Positions 1 to 8,015 of a stretch of 12,237 bases of DNA are shown here, piece by piece. Source of the DNA: a bacterium (lineage in GTDB: Bacteria; Vulcanimicrobiota; Vulcanimicrobiia; Vulcanimicrobiales; Vulcanimicrobiaceae); assembly GCA_021807065.1 (NCBI GenBank), contig JAKAPO010000039.1, forward strand, positions 1 to 12,237, read 5' to 3'. Below the pieces are notes generated by a model. It saw only the letters and a list, made by a program, of their open reading frames with translations, had not been told where the DNA came from and ran no database searches. How positions within the stretch are numbered: position 1 is the first letter of the stretch; every line of letters starts with the position of its first letter. A program made the translations under genes and the position numbers.

Positions 1-366
1 GCACTTCGGCTCAACAACACCGGCGTGGGAATCGCCGAACTGGCGCGGATGCCGCTCGGGTTACGCGGTGCGATCGTGCTCACCACCGGGATCACCGAGG
101 AGATCATCTTTCGCGGTTACCTTTTCGAACGCGTTGCGGCTTTGACGCGCAGCGTCGCCGCCGGTGCGATCGCCTCTCTCGTCATCTTCGGCTTGGGACA
201 CGTCAGCGGCTGGGGTCTCGGCGGTGCGATTCAAATCACGCTTTGGACGATCGTCATCACCGCACTCTACGCGTACACACGCCGGCTTCTGCCGTGTATC
301 ATCATGCACATGCTCAACGACGCGTTCGCCTTCATCATCGTTCCGATTCTCATGCTCCACCGCTGA
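1..366 (+). CDS. CPBP family intramembrane metalloprotease (3' part, 5' end outside window)
   Basis: The frame is open from the first base and ends at TGA 364-366, so about 121 C-terminal residues are present and the start lies upstream. All three signature motifs of the CPBP (CAAX protease and bacteriocin-processing, formerly Abi) family are visible. They are EEIIFR with its glutamate pair and arginine (near positions 97-114), an FGLGH segment carrying the conserved histidine (near 187-201), and HMLND with a histidine and asparagine/aspartate in the last helix (near 304-318). The stretches between them are hydrophobic and fit transmembrane helices. Family members are polytopic membrane proteases related to Rce1 that cleave within or near the membrane. 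The natural substrate here cannot be told. The next gene begins 25 nt downstream and is probably cotranscribed. The family call is firm; the specific role is unknown. Confidence 0.9.
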   Translation, partial: ALRLNNTGVGIAELARMPLGLRGAIVLTTGITEEIIFRGYLFERVAALTRSVAAGAIASLVIFGLGHVSGWGLGGAIQITLWTIVITALYAYTRRLLPCIIMHMLNDAFAFIIVPILMLHR

Positions 367-390
367 AACAACAGGAGGTAGACTGCACCG

Positions 391-861
391 ATGCTTCCAC
401 TGGTTCTTGCCGCTGCCACGCTGACCAGACCCGATCCGCAACTCACGCGCCTCATCGGAACGTGGCACGTTACTTCGCAGCAGCTGTCGAGGGCGAAGCC
501 GAGTATCTCTCACGCGACGATCGTCTGCAACGCTTCACCCAACGGCGGTGCGTTCGTCGTATGCGACATACGAGGTGAGAACGGACAGCAGACGCTGGCA
601 GTCTACACACGCGATCCGGCGACCGGAAAGTACTGGTACGGCGAGTTCTCGCCCAGTCGCGACCCCTACCGTAACTCTCTGACGATCAAAGGCAACGACT
701 GGACCTACAGCGGTTCCTACACGAGCGGCGGAAAGACCATCGAGTTTCGCACCGTCAACCATTTCGAAGGAAATACGGAGACTTTCGAATCGTACTACAG
801 CGACGATCTCAGCCACGCGTGGCGTGCGATCTCAAAAGGAACGGCGACGCGTGGCCCGTGA
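391..861 (+). CDS. small, probably exported beta-rich protein of unknown function
   Basis: This encodes 156 residues. The ATG is preceded by a strong Shine-Dalgarno AGGAGGT at 372-378, which fixes the start. The N-terminus (MLPLVLAAATL) is a short hydrophobic stretch without a clear basic region, so it may be a weak signal peptide. The body has a GTWHV motif early (about residues 23-27), then alternating polar and hydrophobic strands and a late SYYSDD segment. That pattern resembles lipocalin-like or DUF1579-type barrels, but this is only an impression. Two cysteines (C46 and C58) could form a disulfide after export. It sits 25 nt after the CPBP gene and ends just ahead of another exported protein. 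I do not recognise a specific family. Confidence 0.75.
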   Translation: MLPLVLAAATLTRPDPQLTRLIGTWHVTSQQLSRAKPSISHATIVCNASPNGGAFVVCDIRGENGQQTLAVYTRDPATGKYWYGEFSPSRDPYRNSLTIKGNDWTYSGSYTSGGKTIEFRTVNHFEGNTETFESYYSDDLSHAWRAISKGTATRGP

Positions 862-899
862 GCCGGAACCCGGACGGGGGTGGAGAAACTCCTCGAACC

Positions 900-1571
900 G
901 TGAAACGCTCAAGCGCGTTGACGATGCTCTTCGCGCTCCTTTCGACGCAGAGCGCGTTCGCCTCCACGCCCTTGCCGGTCATCGGCCACGAACGCACGTC
1001 GGCGATGTGCACGCTCCTGCACGAGAACGTCGCGCAGAGCGTGGGCGACGTTCTCCGCGACGATGCGACGATTACGCAGGCCGGCGGCGCCGTCGACGAG
1101 ATGGCGCGGGCCATCAACGAGTGGGGTTGGGGCGGGGGACTCTGGCCGCACGATCCACCGAATCCCGGCATCGCGCGCGCGGAACTGCAACTCATTCGAA
1201 TGGGAGACGCAATCGAGGCGAACCTTGCCCAGATCGATCGACTGCTGCGCGATCCCCGCTTCGGCGATCCGGCGAGCGCACAGCTCGCCTCGGTCAAAGC
1301 GTCTCTGCAGCGAATCGCGGGGGAGCAGTTTCAGGTTATGGAACTCATCTTTGACATTGCATACGCCCCGTTTCCCGAGTATCTCACGTACTATCCTGAG
1401 AACATCCAGGAGCAAGTCAAAGCGATGATGCGCCGCGCACCGCGCGGGTCGTTCGACAACATGTTCGCGAGCCTTGGAGTTATCGCGAATCGAAACATCG
1501 CTGAGACGCGCGTTTCCGAGAGTGCTACCGCGGAGGCGATTATGAGGGTCGCACGCCTCTGCCCGCGTTGA
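900..1571 (+). CDS. exported alpha-helical protein of unknown function
   Basis: From the GTG at 900 this gives 223 residues with a textbook signal peptide: a basic MKRSS start, a hydrophobic core, and cleavage after AFA at about residue 21. A second in-frame GTG at 858 overlaps the previous stop as GTGA and would add 14 residues before the same signal peptide. The mature protein would be identical, so I cannot decide between them. The mature chain looks mostly helical, with a Trp/Gly-rich patch (EWGWGGGLWP) near residues 73-82 and a Tyr/Pro-rich patch (FPEYLTYYPEN) near 150. It has only two cysteines, C37 near the mature N-terminus and C221 three residues from the end, which could form a disulfide closing the chain. 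No known domain is recognised. It probably acts outside the cytoplasmic membrane. Confidence 0.75.
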   Translation: MKRSSALTMLFALLSTQSAFASTPLPVIGHERTSAMCTLLHENVAQSVGDVLRDDATITQAGGAVDEMARAINEWGWGGGLWPHDPPNPGIARAELQLIRMGDAIEANLAQIDRLLRDPRFGDPASAQLASVKASLQRIAGEQFQVMELIFDIAYAPFPEYLTYYPENIQEQVKAMMRRAPRGSFDNMFASLGVIANRNIAETRVSESATAEAIMRVARLCPR

Positions 1572-1625
1572 AGCGATTGCATGTCTCATGCCAGGCTTGT
1601 CGAGGCGCAGATGAGGAGACAGAGA

Positions 1626-1994
1626 ATGACTGGTGCGAACGATCCAGCGGAGACGCAGAACGGCGGCATCGTGCGCATGTGGCACGGCCGAACCCGAGCT
1701 CGAGATATCGACGCGTATCGCCGGTACGTCGAGCAGACCGGACTTGCCGACTATCGGCGCTGCCCCGGCAATCTCGGTGCGGTCGTGCTGACGCGCGTCG
1801 ACGGAGAGATTGCGGAGATCGTCACCTTGAGTTTTTGGGAATCGATGGACGCGGTGCGGCGCTTCGCCGGCGACGAACCGGAGACGGCACGCTACTATCC
1901 CGAAGACGAGCGATATCTCCTCGAGTTCGAACCCAACGTTCGCCACTTTGAAATGTTTCCGTCCTCCGTTCTGACCCCGGCGCCCTGCTCTTGA
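1626..1994 (+). CDS. antibiotic biosynthesis monooxygenase (ABM)-like dimeric alpha/beta-barrel protein
   Basis: I start this gene at the ATG at 1626 because GAGGAGA sits at 1613-1619, 6 nt upstream. An earlier in-frame ATG at 1581 lacks such a site. The product is 122 residues. Landmarks are an initial strand with MWHGRT, a helix IDAYRRYVEQTGLADY, a loop RCPGNLGAVV, then FWESMDAVRRFAG, the PEDERYLLEF segment and a final strand. This order matches the ABM/NIPSNAP-like fold: a ferredoxin-like half barrel that dimerises. The FWxSmdAvrxFaG stretch is characteristic. Many members are not oxygenases but small stress or haem-related proteins, so the chemistry is not predictable. It is cytosolic, with no signal peptide. 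Its cytosolic nature is unlike its exported neighbours. Confidence 0.85.
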   Translation: MTGANDPAETQNGGIVRMWHGRTRARDIDAYRRYVEQTGLADYRRCPGNLGAVVLTRVDGEIAEIVTLSFWESMDAVRRFAGDEPETARYYPEDERYLLEFEPNVRHFEMFPSSVLTPAPCS

Positions 1995-2025
1995 AACCGC
2001 GCACCTCACTGGGAGTATCATCTAC

Positions 2026-3885
2026 ATGAGCATCCGTTCAGTAGCCCTGTTGTCAATCATCGCTCTCCTCGCCGCGCGGCCACATCGTTCACTCTCCGCC
2101 GTGCCGCCAGCTCGCCCAAGCGCCGCCGCCGTGCTGGCACGCGTGCGCGCCGCGACGCTCTCGCGCCCCTTATCGTCGATTCGCTCGATCTACTCTACCG
2201 GAACGTTCGAGGCGGCTGGGTTCCGAGGGAGGTTCGAGGAGTGGGACGACGTTCGGCAGGAGCGTTTCGTGCAGCGGCAGAGCGGCGCCGGGCCGCTCGA
2301 CGGCGCAAACGGTTGGGACGGCAGGCATGCGTGGACGCAGGGCGCCTCGGGAATGGTGCATGTAGACGGCGGCGAGGTCGGGCGGCTTGGTGCGATCGAC
2401 CAAGGGTATATCGCTGCGTACGCCTATCTTCGGCCGCACGCCGGCGGTGCGGCGATGCGCTTCGCCGGCACGCACCGCGCAGACGGGACGGCCTACGACG
2501 TAGTGCAGGTGACGCCGCCGGGTGGCAGCGCGCTCGACCTTTGGATCGACGAGCACACGAATCTCATCGATAGAATCACCAGTCGCATCGGGCTTTTTAC
2601 AACGACGACGACGTATGCCGATTACCGCACGATCGACGGAGTGGTCATCCCATTCCAGAGCACGACGCAAAGTTCGACGGGCAACAATTCGACATCGTTC
2701 GTAGATACCGCGAGCATTAATGAGCCCGGCGCGTCCGCGCGCATGCGGATGCCACGGTCGAACGTCCACGATTTCTCGATATCGGGCGGGACCTCGACGA
2801 GCATTCCCATCGAGATCGTCAACAATCACGTCTTCCTGCACGTCTTTCTCGATGGAAAGGGTCCGTACACGTTCATCTTCGATACCGGAGGCACGTATAT
2901 CGTGACGCCGGAGATCGCCGCCGCGCTTCGCACCGGCACCGCCGGTGGCGCGCGTGTCATGGGAGCGGGTTCGAAGACAGCGTCGGTGCAGTTTACGAAG
3001 ATCGCACGCATCCGGATCGGCAAGGCGACGATCCGCAATCAGAACTTCTTCGTGCTACCGATCGACCGGGATATCGGCATCGTCGAGGGGGTGAAAATCG
3101 ACGGCATGATCGGCTACGGCGTCGCCGCCCGCTTCATAACGACAGTGAACTATGCGACTCGCAGGCTCTCGCTCGCGATGCCCGGCACCACGCCGCCAGC
3201 CGGAACAGCCATACCATTCTTCTTCGACGGGATGATTCCGAAGCTGCACGTCTCGATCGACGGAGTCGCGGCAAATGCCCAGCTCGATACCGGGAACCAC
3301 TCCGCCTTCATCCTTTTTACGCCTTTCGTCGCCGCGCACCCCACGATCGCGGCGCAGGCGACGAGCGCAATCGGCGTCGACGGTTTCGGCGTCGGGGGCC
3401 CGGCACTCGGGCGGCTCGGCCGCATCGCCACGTTGCAGATCGGTCCCTTCGTCCTCCACCACGTCGTTACCGGATTCAGCACGCAGCGAAGCGGCATCCT
3501 CGCAGACCCGTTCACCTCTGCGAATATCGGCGGCGGTATCTGGAAACGCTTCGTGCTGACGCTCGACTATCCGCAGCAGCGCATCTACCTCGAGCCGAAC
3601 GCGACGTACGGTAGAGCATTCTCCTACGATCGCTCGGGATTGTTCCTGATCGAGGCGCACGGCAGCGTCGTCGTGCTCGATGCGCGTCCGGGCACTCCGG
3701 CGGCGGCAGCGGGTTTGCGTAAGGGCGACGTCATCCTCAGCGTCGACGCAAAGCCCGCAACGTCTTTCACGCTGGCGCAGCTTCGTGCACTCCTCTCCGG
3801 TCCATCCGGCACGCGCGTGACGATGCGCGTTCGCAGCGGCGGCGTCGAGCACGACATCACGCTGACATTGAAAGATTACGTCTGA
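2026..3885 (+). CDS. exported retropepsin-like aspartyl protease with C-terminal PDZ domain
   Basis: This encodes 619 residues. GGGAG lies 10 nt before the ATG. Residues 1-25 form a signal peptide (basic start, hydrophobic core, cleavage near SLSA). Residues about 35-245 look like an extracytoplasmic beta-rich domain similar in style to LolA/outer-membrane lipoprotein-sorting folds. Residues about 255-525 hold two aspartyl protease lobes, each with a DTG active site: D286-T-G in an IFDTGGT context and D421-T-G in an QLDTGNH context. The second lobe also carries FGVGG-type glycine turns. Residues about 530-619 are a PDZ domain, with PGTPAAAAGLRKGDVILSVD as its signature. The single-chain two-lobe layout means it need not dimerise as viral retropepsins do. 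It is probably a periplasmic or surface protease; the PDZ domain may bind C-termini of substrates. The 5' neighbour ends 31 nt upstream. Confidence 0.92.
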   Translation: MSIRSVALLSIIALLAARPHRSLSAVPPARPSAAAVLARVRAATLSRPLSSIRSIYSTGTFEAAGFRGRFEEWDDVRQERFVQRQSGAGPLDGANGWDGRHAWTQGASGMVHVDGGEVGRLGAIDQGYIAAYAYLRPHAGGAAMRFAGTHRADGTAYDVVQVTPPGGSALDLWIDEHTNLIDRITSRIGLFTTTTTYADYRTIDGVVIPFQSTTQSSTGNNSTSFVDTASINEPGASARMRMPRSNVHDFSISGGTSTSIPIEIVNNHVFLHVFLDGKGPYTFIFDTGGTYIVTPEIAAALRTGTAGGARVMGAGSKTASVQFTKIARIRIGKATIRNQNFFVLPIDRDIGIVEGVKIDGMIGYGVAARFITTVNYATRRLSLAMPGTTPPAGTAIPFFFDGMIPKLHVSIDGVAANAQLDTGNHSAFILFTPFVAAHPTIAAQATSAIGVDGFGVGGPALGRLGRIATLQIGPFVLHHVVTGFSTQRSGILADPFTSANIGGGIWKRFVLTLDYPQQRIYLEPNATYGRAFSYDRSGLFLIEAHGSVVVLDARPGTPAAAAGLRKGDVILSVDAKPATSFTLAQLRALLSGPSGTRVTMRVRSGGVEHDITLTLKDYV

Positions 3886-3941
3886 TTTGCGTTAGAGTTC
3901 CGTTATAGGATTATAGTTCCATTGGATTGACGGCGCAGAGA

Positions 3942-3971
3942 TTGTTACTTGCGCGCCTTGCTTGATAGAAT
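3942..3971 (+). promoter_or_regulatory. possible sigma70 promoter ahead of the glycosidase-like gene
   Basis: The 107-nt gap between the protease and lipoprotein genes is unusually AT-rich for this window. It contains TTGTTA at 3942-3947 and TAGAAT at 3966-3971, separated by 18 nt. A start of transcription near 3978 would leave a leader of only about 15 nt, with a GACGAGG ribosome site at 3975-3981 at its very start. That arrangement is uncomfortable, so the call is weak. A second candidate -10 (TATAGT at 3912-3917) lacks a good -35. Confidence 0.3.
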
Positions 3972-3992
3972 GACGACGAGGTTCACGTACAG

Positions 3993-5600
3993 ATGCCGTT
4001 TTCTTTAGCGATGCGCAAGATGCGCTACGAATGGTCGCTCCTGGCTGTCGTTGCCGCCCTGGTAGCGTGCGGTGGCGGAGGTGGCGGAGGCAGCCCGATA
4101 CCGCCCGGTCCGCCGCCGACGCCGCAATCGACGCTCACGCCAATCCCGCTTCCTACCGGCTCTACCGCCTATTATCTGACGCAGGTGCAGCCCGGTAACG
4201 GGGAGCCGGCGTACATCTCGGATCCGATCTTTTTGCACTTCAGCGAACAGCCGGATGTGACGTTCGATCCGAACGGGAATCCGCAAGGCACGACGATTTC
4301 GGCGATCTCCGTTACGGGGTTGACGGGCGGTGCGCCGGCGCAGCCCGCGGTCCGATTCATCTACGCTCCCACCAATCCCCAACTCGGACCAGACGTTATC
4401 GGCGTCAAGTTTTATGCGGTTGCGGGCGCGCAGTACCGCATCGCGATCGCCTCATCCGCGACATCGGCAAGCGGCGTCTCGTACTCGGGGGCGGCGTCGT
4501 TCGTAGCGACGCTCCCGACGACGCCCCCGCTTCCCGCTCCCATTCCGCCGCAGAGCGGCTCATCAGACTTCTACGGTCTCGTACCACAGGTAGCGAGTGG
4601 TACGAGCACCGCGCAGGAAGAGGCCTGGGTATCGGCATTGCACCCGCAAGTCGTGCGCATCGGCGTCGACGCAACCGACGTCGAACCTTCACCCGGCGTC
4701 TTCTCGTACACGAACCTCGATGCCAAGTTGGCCGGAGCGGGACGTCCCGCGATCGTGCTTCTCGTCCAATACAATGCACCGGGTTGGGCGACTGGAACGC
4801 ATAACCCGAGCCCGGCTGGATCGGGATACATTTTCTGCCACGCTACCGACTACGCGAACTTCGTCAATGCAGTCGTCGACCATGTGCTCAAGAATGCGGC
4901 GGCGGGTACCTACCCTGCACCGGCGGCATTCGAGATCGGGAACGAGCCCGACACGCAGAACTTCTGGGATGCCGCTGCCGGCTGCCCGCATCCGTTTACG
5001 AATAGCGGCGATCCGACTCCGTATCTGCCGTATCTCGAGGACACGTACGCGCTGGCGAAACCGACCGCGCGAGCCGACGGCTACCCGAACCTTCCATTCC
5101 TCAACGCCGGGATCGCCACCGATTCGAACGATGAAACCTATTTCGACAAGATCGTGAACGCGCTCGCCGCGAACCCCGCTTCGCCGTTCTTGGATAACTA
5201 TGCGGTGCACATCTACGCGTTCGCAGATCCCAACGCCAACGCGATCCCGACACGATCGTGGGAGTCGTTCCAGGTGCTGATCGACGACGGAAACTACGCG
5301 CAGTCGCAGGGACTCTCGAAACCATTCTGGGTTACCGAGGGAGGATTCCAGGTGAGCCCCTACTGTGCCGACGGCGTCGATCCGCAGACGCAGGCATACT
5401 TCTTAGCGGAAGACTACAACAGGATGGCGCAACTGACGGTCCCGAGCGTCGAAGCATTCACCTACTTCAACTTGCAGGACAATCAGCAGGTCGGCCCGGT
5501 ACCGGCGCCGGGCGATCCGTGCTTTGCCAATGCCGGGTTCGGTTTGGTCGATTACAATGGCAACGAGCGACCCTCGTTTGCCGCCTTCGAGCATCTGTGA
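3993..5600 (+). CDS. lipoprotein with clan GH-A-type glycoside hydrolase domain
   Basis: This encodes 535 residues. The start is the ATG at 3993, with GACGAGG 11 nt upstream; ATGs at 4011 and 4020 are possible alternatives. A basic and hydrophobic N-terminus ends in LVAC, a lipobox with lipidated C26. A run of glycines and then a proline-rich spacer (to about residue 50) follow. Residues about 55-175 look like an Ig-like (Big_5-type) domain. Residues about 190-535 fit a (beta/alpha)8 barrel of clan GH-A. E318 sits in an EIGNEPD motif as probable acid/base, and E449 sits in FWVTEGGF as probable nucleophile. Other aromatic patches (FYGLVPQ, YAVHIYAF) are typical of sugar clefts. It most resembles GH39/GH5-like secreted glycosidases, but family and substrate cannot be fixed by eye. 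It likely sits on an outer surface or in the periplasm. The next gene follows after 13 nt. Confidence 0.87.
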   Translation: MPFSLAMRKMRYEWSLLAVVAALVACGGGGGGGSPIPPGPPPTPQSTLTPIPLPTGSTAYYLTQVQPGNGEPAYISDPIFLHFSEQPDVTFDPNGNPQGTTISAISVTGLTGGAPAQPAVRFIYAPTNPQLGPDVIGVKFYAVAGAQYRIAIASSATSASGVSYSGAASFVATLPTTPPLPAPIPPQSGSSDFYGLVPQVASGTSTAQEEAWVSALHPQVVRIGVDATDVEPSPGVFSYTNLDAKLAGAGRPAIVLLVQYNAPGWATGTHNPSPAGSGYIFCHATDYANFVNAVVDHVLKNAAAGTYPAPAAFEIGNEPDTQNFWDAAAGCPHPFTNSGDPTPYLPYLEDTYALAKPTARADGYPNLPFLNAGIATDSNDETYFDKIVNALAANPASPFLDNYAVHIYAFADPNANAIPTRSWESFQVLIDDGNYAQSQGLSKPFWVTEGGFQVSPYCADGVDPQTQAYFLAEDYNRMAQLTVPSVEAFTYFNLQDNQQVGPVPAPGDPCFANAGFGLVDYNGNERPSFAAFEHL

Positions 5601-5613
5601 GAGGAGAGATGCG

Positions 5614-6084
5614 ATGACGTCATCGCGAGCCTTCGCCGCGCTGTTCGTGCTGTTACTGCTCGCACGTGGAACCAGCGCAGACAGTGCTCAGGAGTCACCA
5701 CGAGATCAAGCGACGAATGCGGCGAAGGCCGAGATGGCCGCATTTTCCGCAGGCAACCGCGCTGCCTTCGTTGCGGCATTTTCCCCGAATGCGACGATTC
5801 TCGACGACACACCGCCGTTCGTGTGGACCGGTCGCGAAGGCGCCGGCAGATGGTTCGACGCGAACCGTCCGGGCGTGCGCGACGTCAGCATCATCCCATC
5901 GGCACCCACCGATTTCGCCGTGACGCCGGAGCATACCGTGTATGTCGTTCTGCCGATCACGATACGCGGGCATGGGCCGCGCGGACGCGCGTTCGTGGCC
6001 CACGGGTACTGGACGGGCGTGCTCGTGCGCAACGCGCGCGGTGCGCTGCAGATCGAGTATCTGACGGTAAGTCTGAGTGGTTAG
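5614..6084 (+). CDS. exported NTF2-like (SnoaL/DUF4440-type) protein
   Basis: The ATG at 5614 follows GAGGAGAG at 5601-5608 by 5 nt, and the gene begins 13 nt after the glycosidase stop, so the two are very probably one operon. The product is 156 residues with a signal peptide cleaved near TSA (residue 22). The mature part begins with a helix (AAKAEMAAFSAGNRAAFVAAF), then SPNATILDD and a GREGAGRWF segment. It ends with three strands rich in valine and aromatic residues (TVYVVLPIT, VAHGYWTGVLV, LQIEYLTVS). This is the cone-shaped NTF2 fold order. Members may be small-molecule isomerases, hydratases or non-enzymatic binding modules. No catalytic set is obvious, so no reaction is proposed. It may accompany the glycosidase outside the membrane. 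Confidence 0.85.
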   Translation: MTSSRAFAALFVLLLLARGTSADSAQESPRDQATNAAKAEMAAFSAGNRAAFVAAFSPNATILDDTPPFVWTGREGAGRWFDANRPGVRDVSIIPSAPTDFAVTPEHTVYVVLPITIRGHGPRGRAFVAHGYWTGVLVRNARGALQIEYLTVSLSG

Positions 6085-6239
6085 CCACGGGTTCGAAACC
6101 GGATATCGGAGGAAGCGCGAAACCTTTGGGGCACGATGCTTGCGCATAACGTCGGCGATCTCGCATTCTTCGCAACCGTACTCGCGTTGACGCGTTGAGA
6201 AGCAAGGGACCGCGCAACCTCGGCAGAAGAGTTTTTTCA

Positions 6240-8015
6240 ATGAATCCGTCGCGTTGGCGGCTGTTACTGCTTGGGCTGTGCGGGCTTGCGGCTCTTGCCT
6301 CGATCGGCGCGGTCGTAACGCAGACGTCGTTCGCCCCTTTGGCCGGTACGTTCGGTTGGCAACTCGCCTCGACCGGTCGCGGGAACGGAGCCTACATCAT
6401 ACGAGTCGTCGGCGAGGATCGTGGCGCAGGAGCATTTCGCTCCGGAGTACGCGTGGGAGATAGCTTCGATCTGCGCGACTACACTCCGCCGGATCGATGG
6501 GATCTGATAGTTGCGCCGCTCGCCGGACATGCGGTGCTGCTGCGCGTGACGCGGAACGGGCGCGAACGCTCGATTCTCGTTCGGCCGACGCTGAACCGAT
6601 GGACGTGGGACCAATGGGTGGCATTGGTCGCGCTGCTCTGGATACTCATCTTTGCTGCGTTCATTGCGTGGCGCAAGCCTGAGATGCCGGATGCGCGCTG
6701 GGTCTCCGCGATTCTTTCAGCGATGGTCCTGGGTTCGCAGCTCACAAACATCGAGAGCCCATGGATGGGACTGACCGCTGTCTTAACGACGGTGGGCGCT
6801 TCTCTCATCTTGATCGTCAACGTGCTGTTCGTCTTGTTCGCAAGCACCTTCGGGCGTCCAATCGGGATGCTGCGCCGATGGCTCCCCGTTGTCCTGTACG
6901 TTCTGACTGCGGCGATCGTGGTGCACAACGTTTCGGACGGGCTGCTCGTGTGGTTCACACCTGCGATCACGACGGTTTCACTTTTCTTGGCAGTCCGCCT
7001 CATATGGAACGTCGGCGCGCCGCTCGCGGAGTTCGTCACGATCCTCTGCGGCGCTTTTGCCATCGCTGCGGCACGCGGCGCCGAGCGTCAGCGTGCCGCC
7101 TGGTTCCTGGGAACGCTTTGCGCGTTCCTCGGCATGGAACTCGTGAGCGCGCTCGTGCAGGTGCTGACATACGGCAATATTGCGGCGCTCCATGCCGTCG
7201 AGGTCCTCTCAAATGCTATCGTGGTGCTGACACCGATTGGGTTGACCTACGCGGTCTTGAACAAACGGTTGCTCGACGTCGGGTTCATCTTGAACCGAAC
7301 GGCGGTATTCGCCGGCGTCTCGATCGTCGTCGTCGGTGCGTTCGTTCTGCTCGAGTGGGGTCTGAGCCGATGGCTCGCCGGCGCGAACCGCTTGCCCGGC
7401 GTCGCCGCGAACCTCGGCCTCGTTCTCGTCCTCGGCTTCTCGCTGCGTTTCATTCACAACCGCGTCGATCTCTTCGTCGATCGCGTCTTCTTTCGCAGGC
7501 GCCACGAGAACGAGGAGGCCCTGCGCCGATTCGCACGCGAGGCGGCGTTCATCACCGATTTCGACACGCTGGTAGACCGCACGATTGCGGAGATCCAAGC
7601 GCGAACCGATGCTGCGAACGCCGACATCCTGCTGCACGAAGGCGGTGCGTATCGATCCCTGCGGACTCCGTCGACGAGCATCGACGCAAACGATCCCGCC
7701 GTCCTTGCGCTGCGTACGTGGCACGAGCCGGTGGATCTGCATCGCTACGCGACCGCGATCGACGGCGAGATTGCATTCCCGATGTTGGCGCGCGGCGACG
7801 TGCGCGGTATCCTCGTCTGCGGGACCAAACGTGGCGGAGAGACCTACGCACCCGACGAGCGCGGCGCGCTCGCGACGCTCGCGAACGGCGCCGGCGCTGC
7901 GATCGATGCCCTCGGGAGCGCGGATCACGATCTCCAGCGCTCCATCTTGGAAGAGCTGCGATTGCTTGCGGGAGACGTGCGCCGGGCGTTGCAATCGGGC
8001 AGTTCACAGGCGTGA
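6240..8015 (+). CDS. PDZ-like, multi-TM, GAF-domain membrane sensor protein without output domain
   Basis: This encodes 591 residues from the ATG at 6240. A TTG at 6195 is in frame but would put a basic extension before the first membrane helix. The layout is: TM helix at 7-28; an extracytoplasmic PDZ-like domain at about 35-115 (RSGVRVGDSFDLRD resembles the PDZ carboxylate-binding turn region); then about seven hydrophobic helices between 122 and 400. A short juxtamembrane helix with many Arg/Glu (FVDRVFFRRRHENEEALRRF) follows, then a GAF domain at about 435-560 ending in APDERGALATLANGAG. Such PDZ-7TM-GAF assemblies usually precede a histidine kinase or diguanylate cyclase. Here the chain stops about 30 residues after GAF with no H-box, ATPase, GGDEF or DNA-binding segment. 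It may sense an envelope signal and pass it to a separate partner. Its stop overlaps the next start by 4 nt. Confidence 0.85.
   Translation: MNPSRWRLLLLGLCGLAALASIGAVVTQTSFAPLAGTFGWQLASTGRGNGAYIIRVVGEDRGAGAFRSGVRVGDSFDLRDYTPPDRWDLIVAPLAGHAVLLRVTRNGRERSILVRPTLNRWTWDQWVALVALLWILIFAAFIAWRKPEMPDARWVSAILSAMVLGSQLTNIESPWMGLTAVLTTVGASLILIVNVLFVLFASTFGRPIGMLRRWLPVVLYVLTAAIVVHNVSDGLLVWFTPAITTVSLFLAVRLIWNVGAPLAEFVTILCGAFAIAAARGAERQRAAWFLGTLCAFLGMELVSALVQVLTYGNIAALHAVEVLSNAIVVLTPIGLTYAVLNKRLLDVGFILNRTAVFAGVSIVVVGAFVLLEWGLSRWLAGANRLPGVAANLGLVLVLGFSLRFIHNRVDLFVDRVFFRRRHENEEALRRFAREAAFITDFDTLVDRTIAEIQARTDAANADILLHEGGAYRSLRTPSTSIDANDPAVLALRTWHEPVDLHRYATAIDGEIAFPMLARGDVRGILVCGTKRGGETYAPDERGALATLANGAGAAIDALGSADHDLQRSILEELRLLAGDVRRALQSGSSQA

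Noticed and set aside
909..2021. 370-codon open frame on the minus strand
   Set aside because: It lies opposite three coding genes with clear start sites and signal peptides or family motifs; its Arg-rich product is typical of an antisense shadow in GC-rich DNA.
6136..6198. 20-codon frame in the 155-nt gap before the sensor gene
   Set aside because: It has no ribosome site at proper spacing and no support beyond an ATG and a stop. I see nothing else definite in this gap.
6761..8011. Long upstream extension of the isomerase reading frame
   Set aside because: The extension is Arg-rich and overlaps the membrane sensor gene in another frame; the true protein starts at GTG 8012, where the conserved fold begins.
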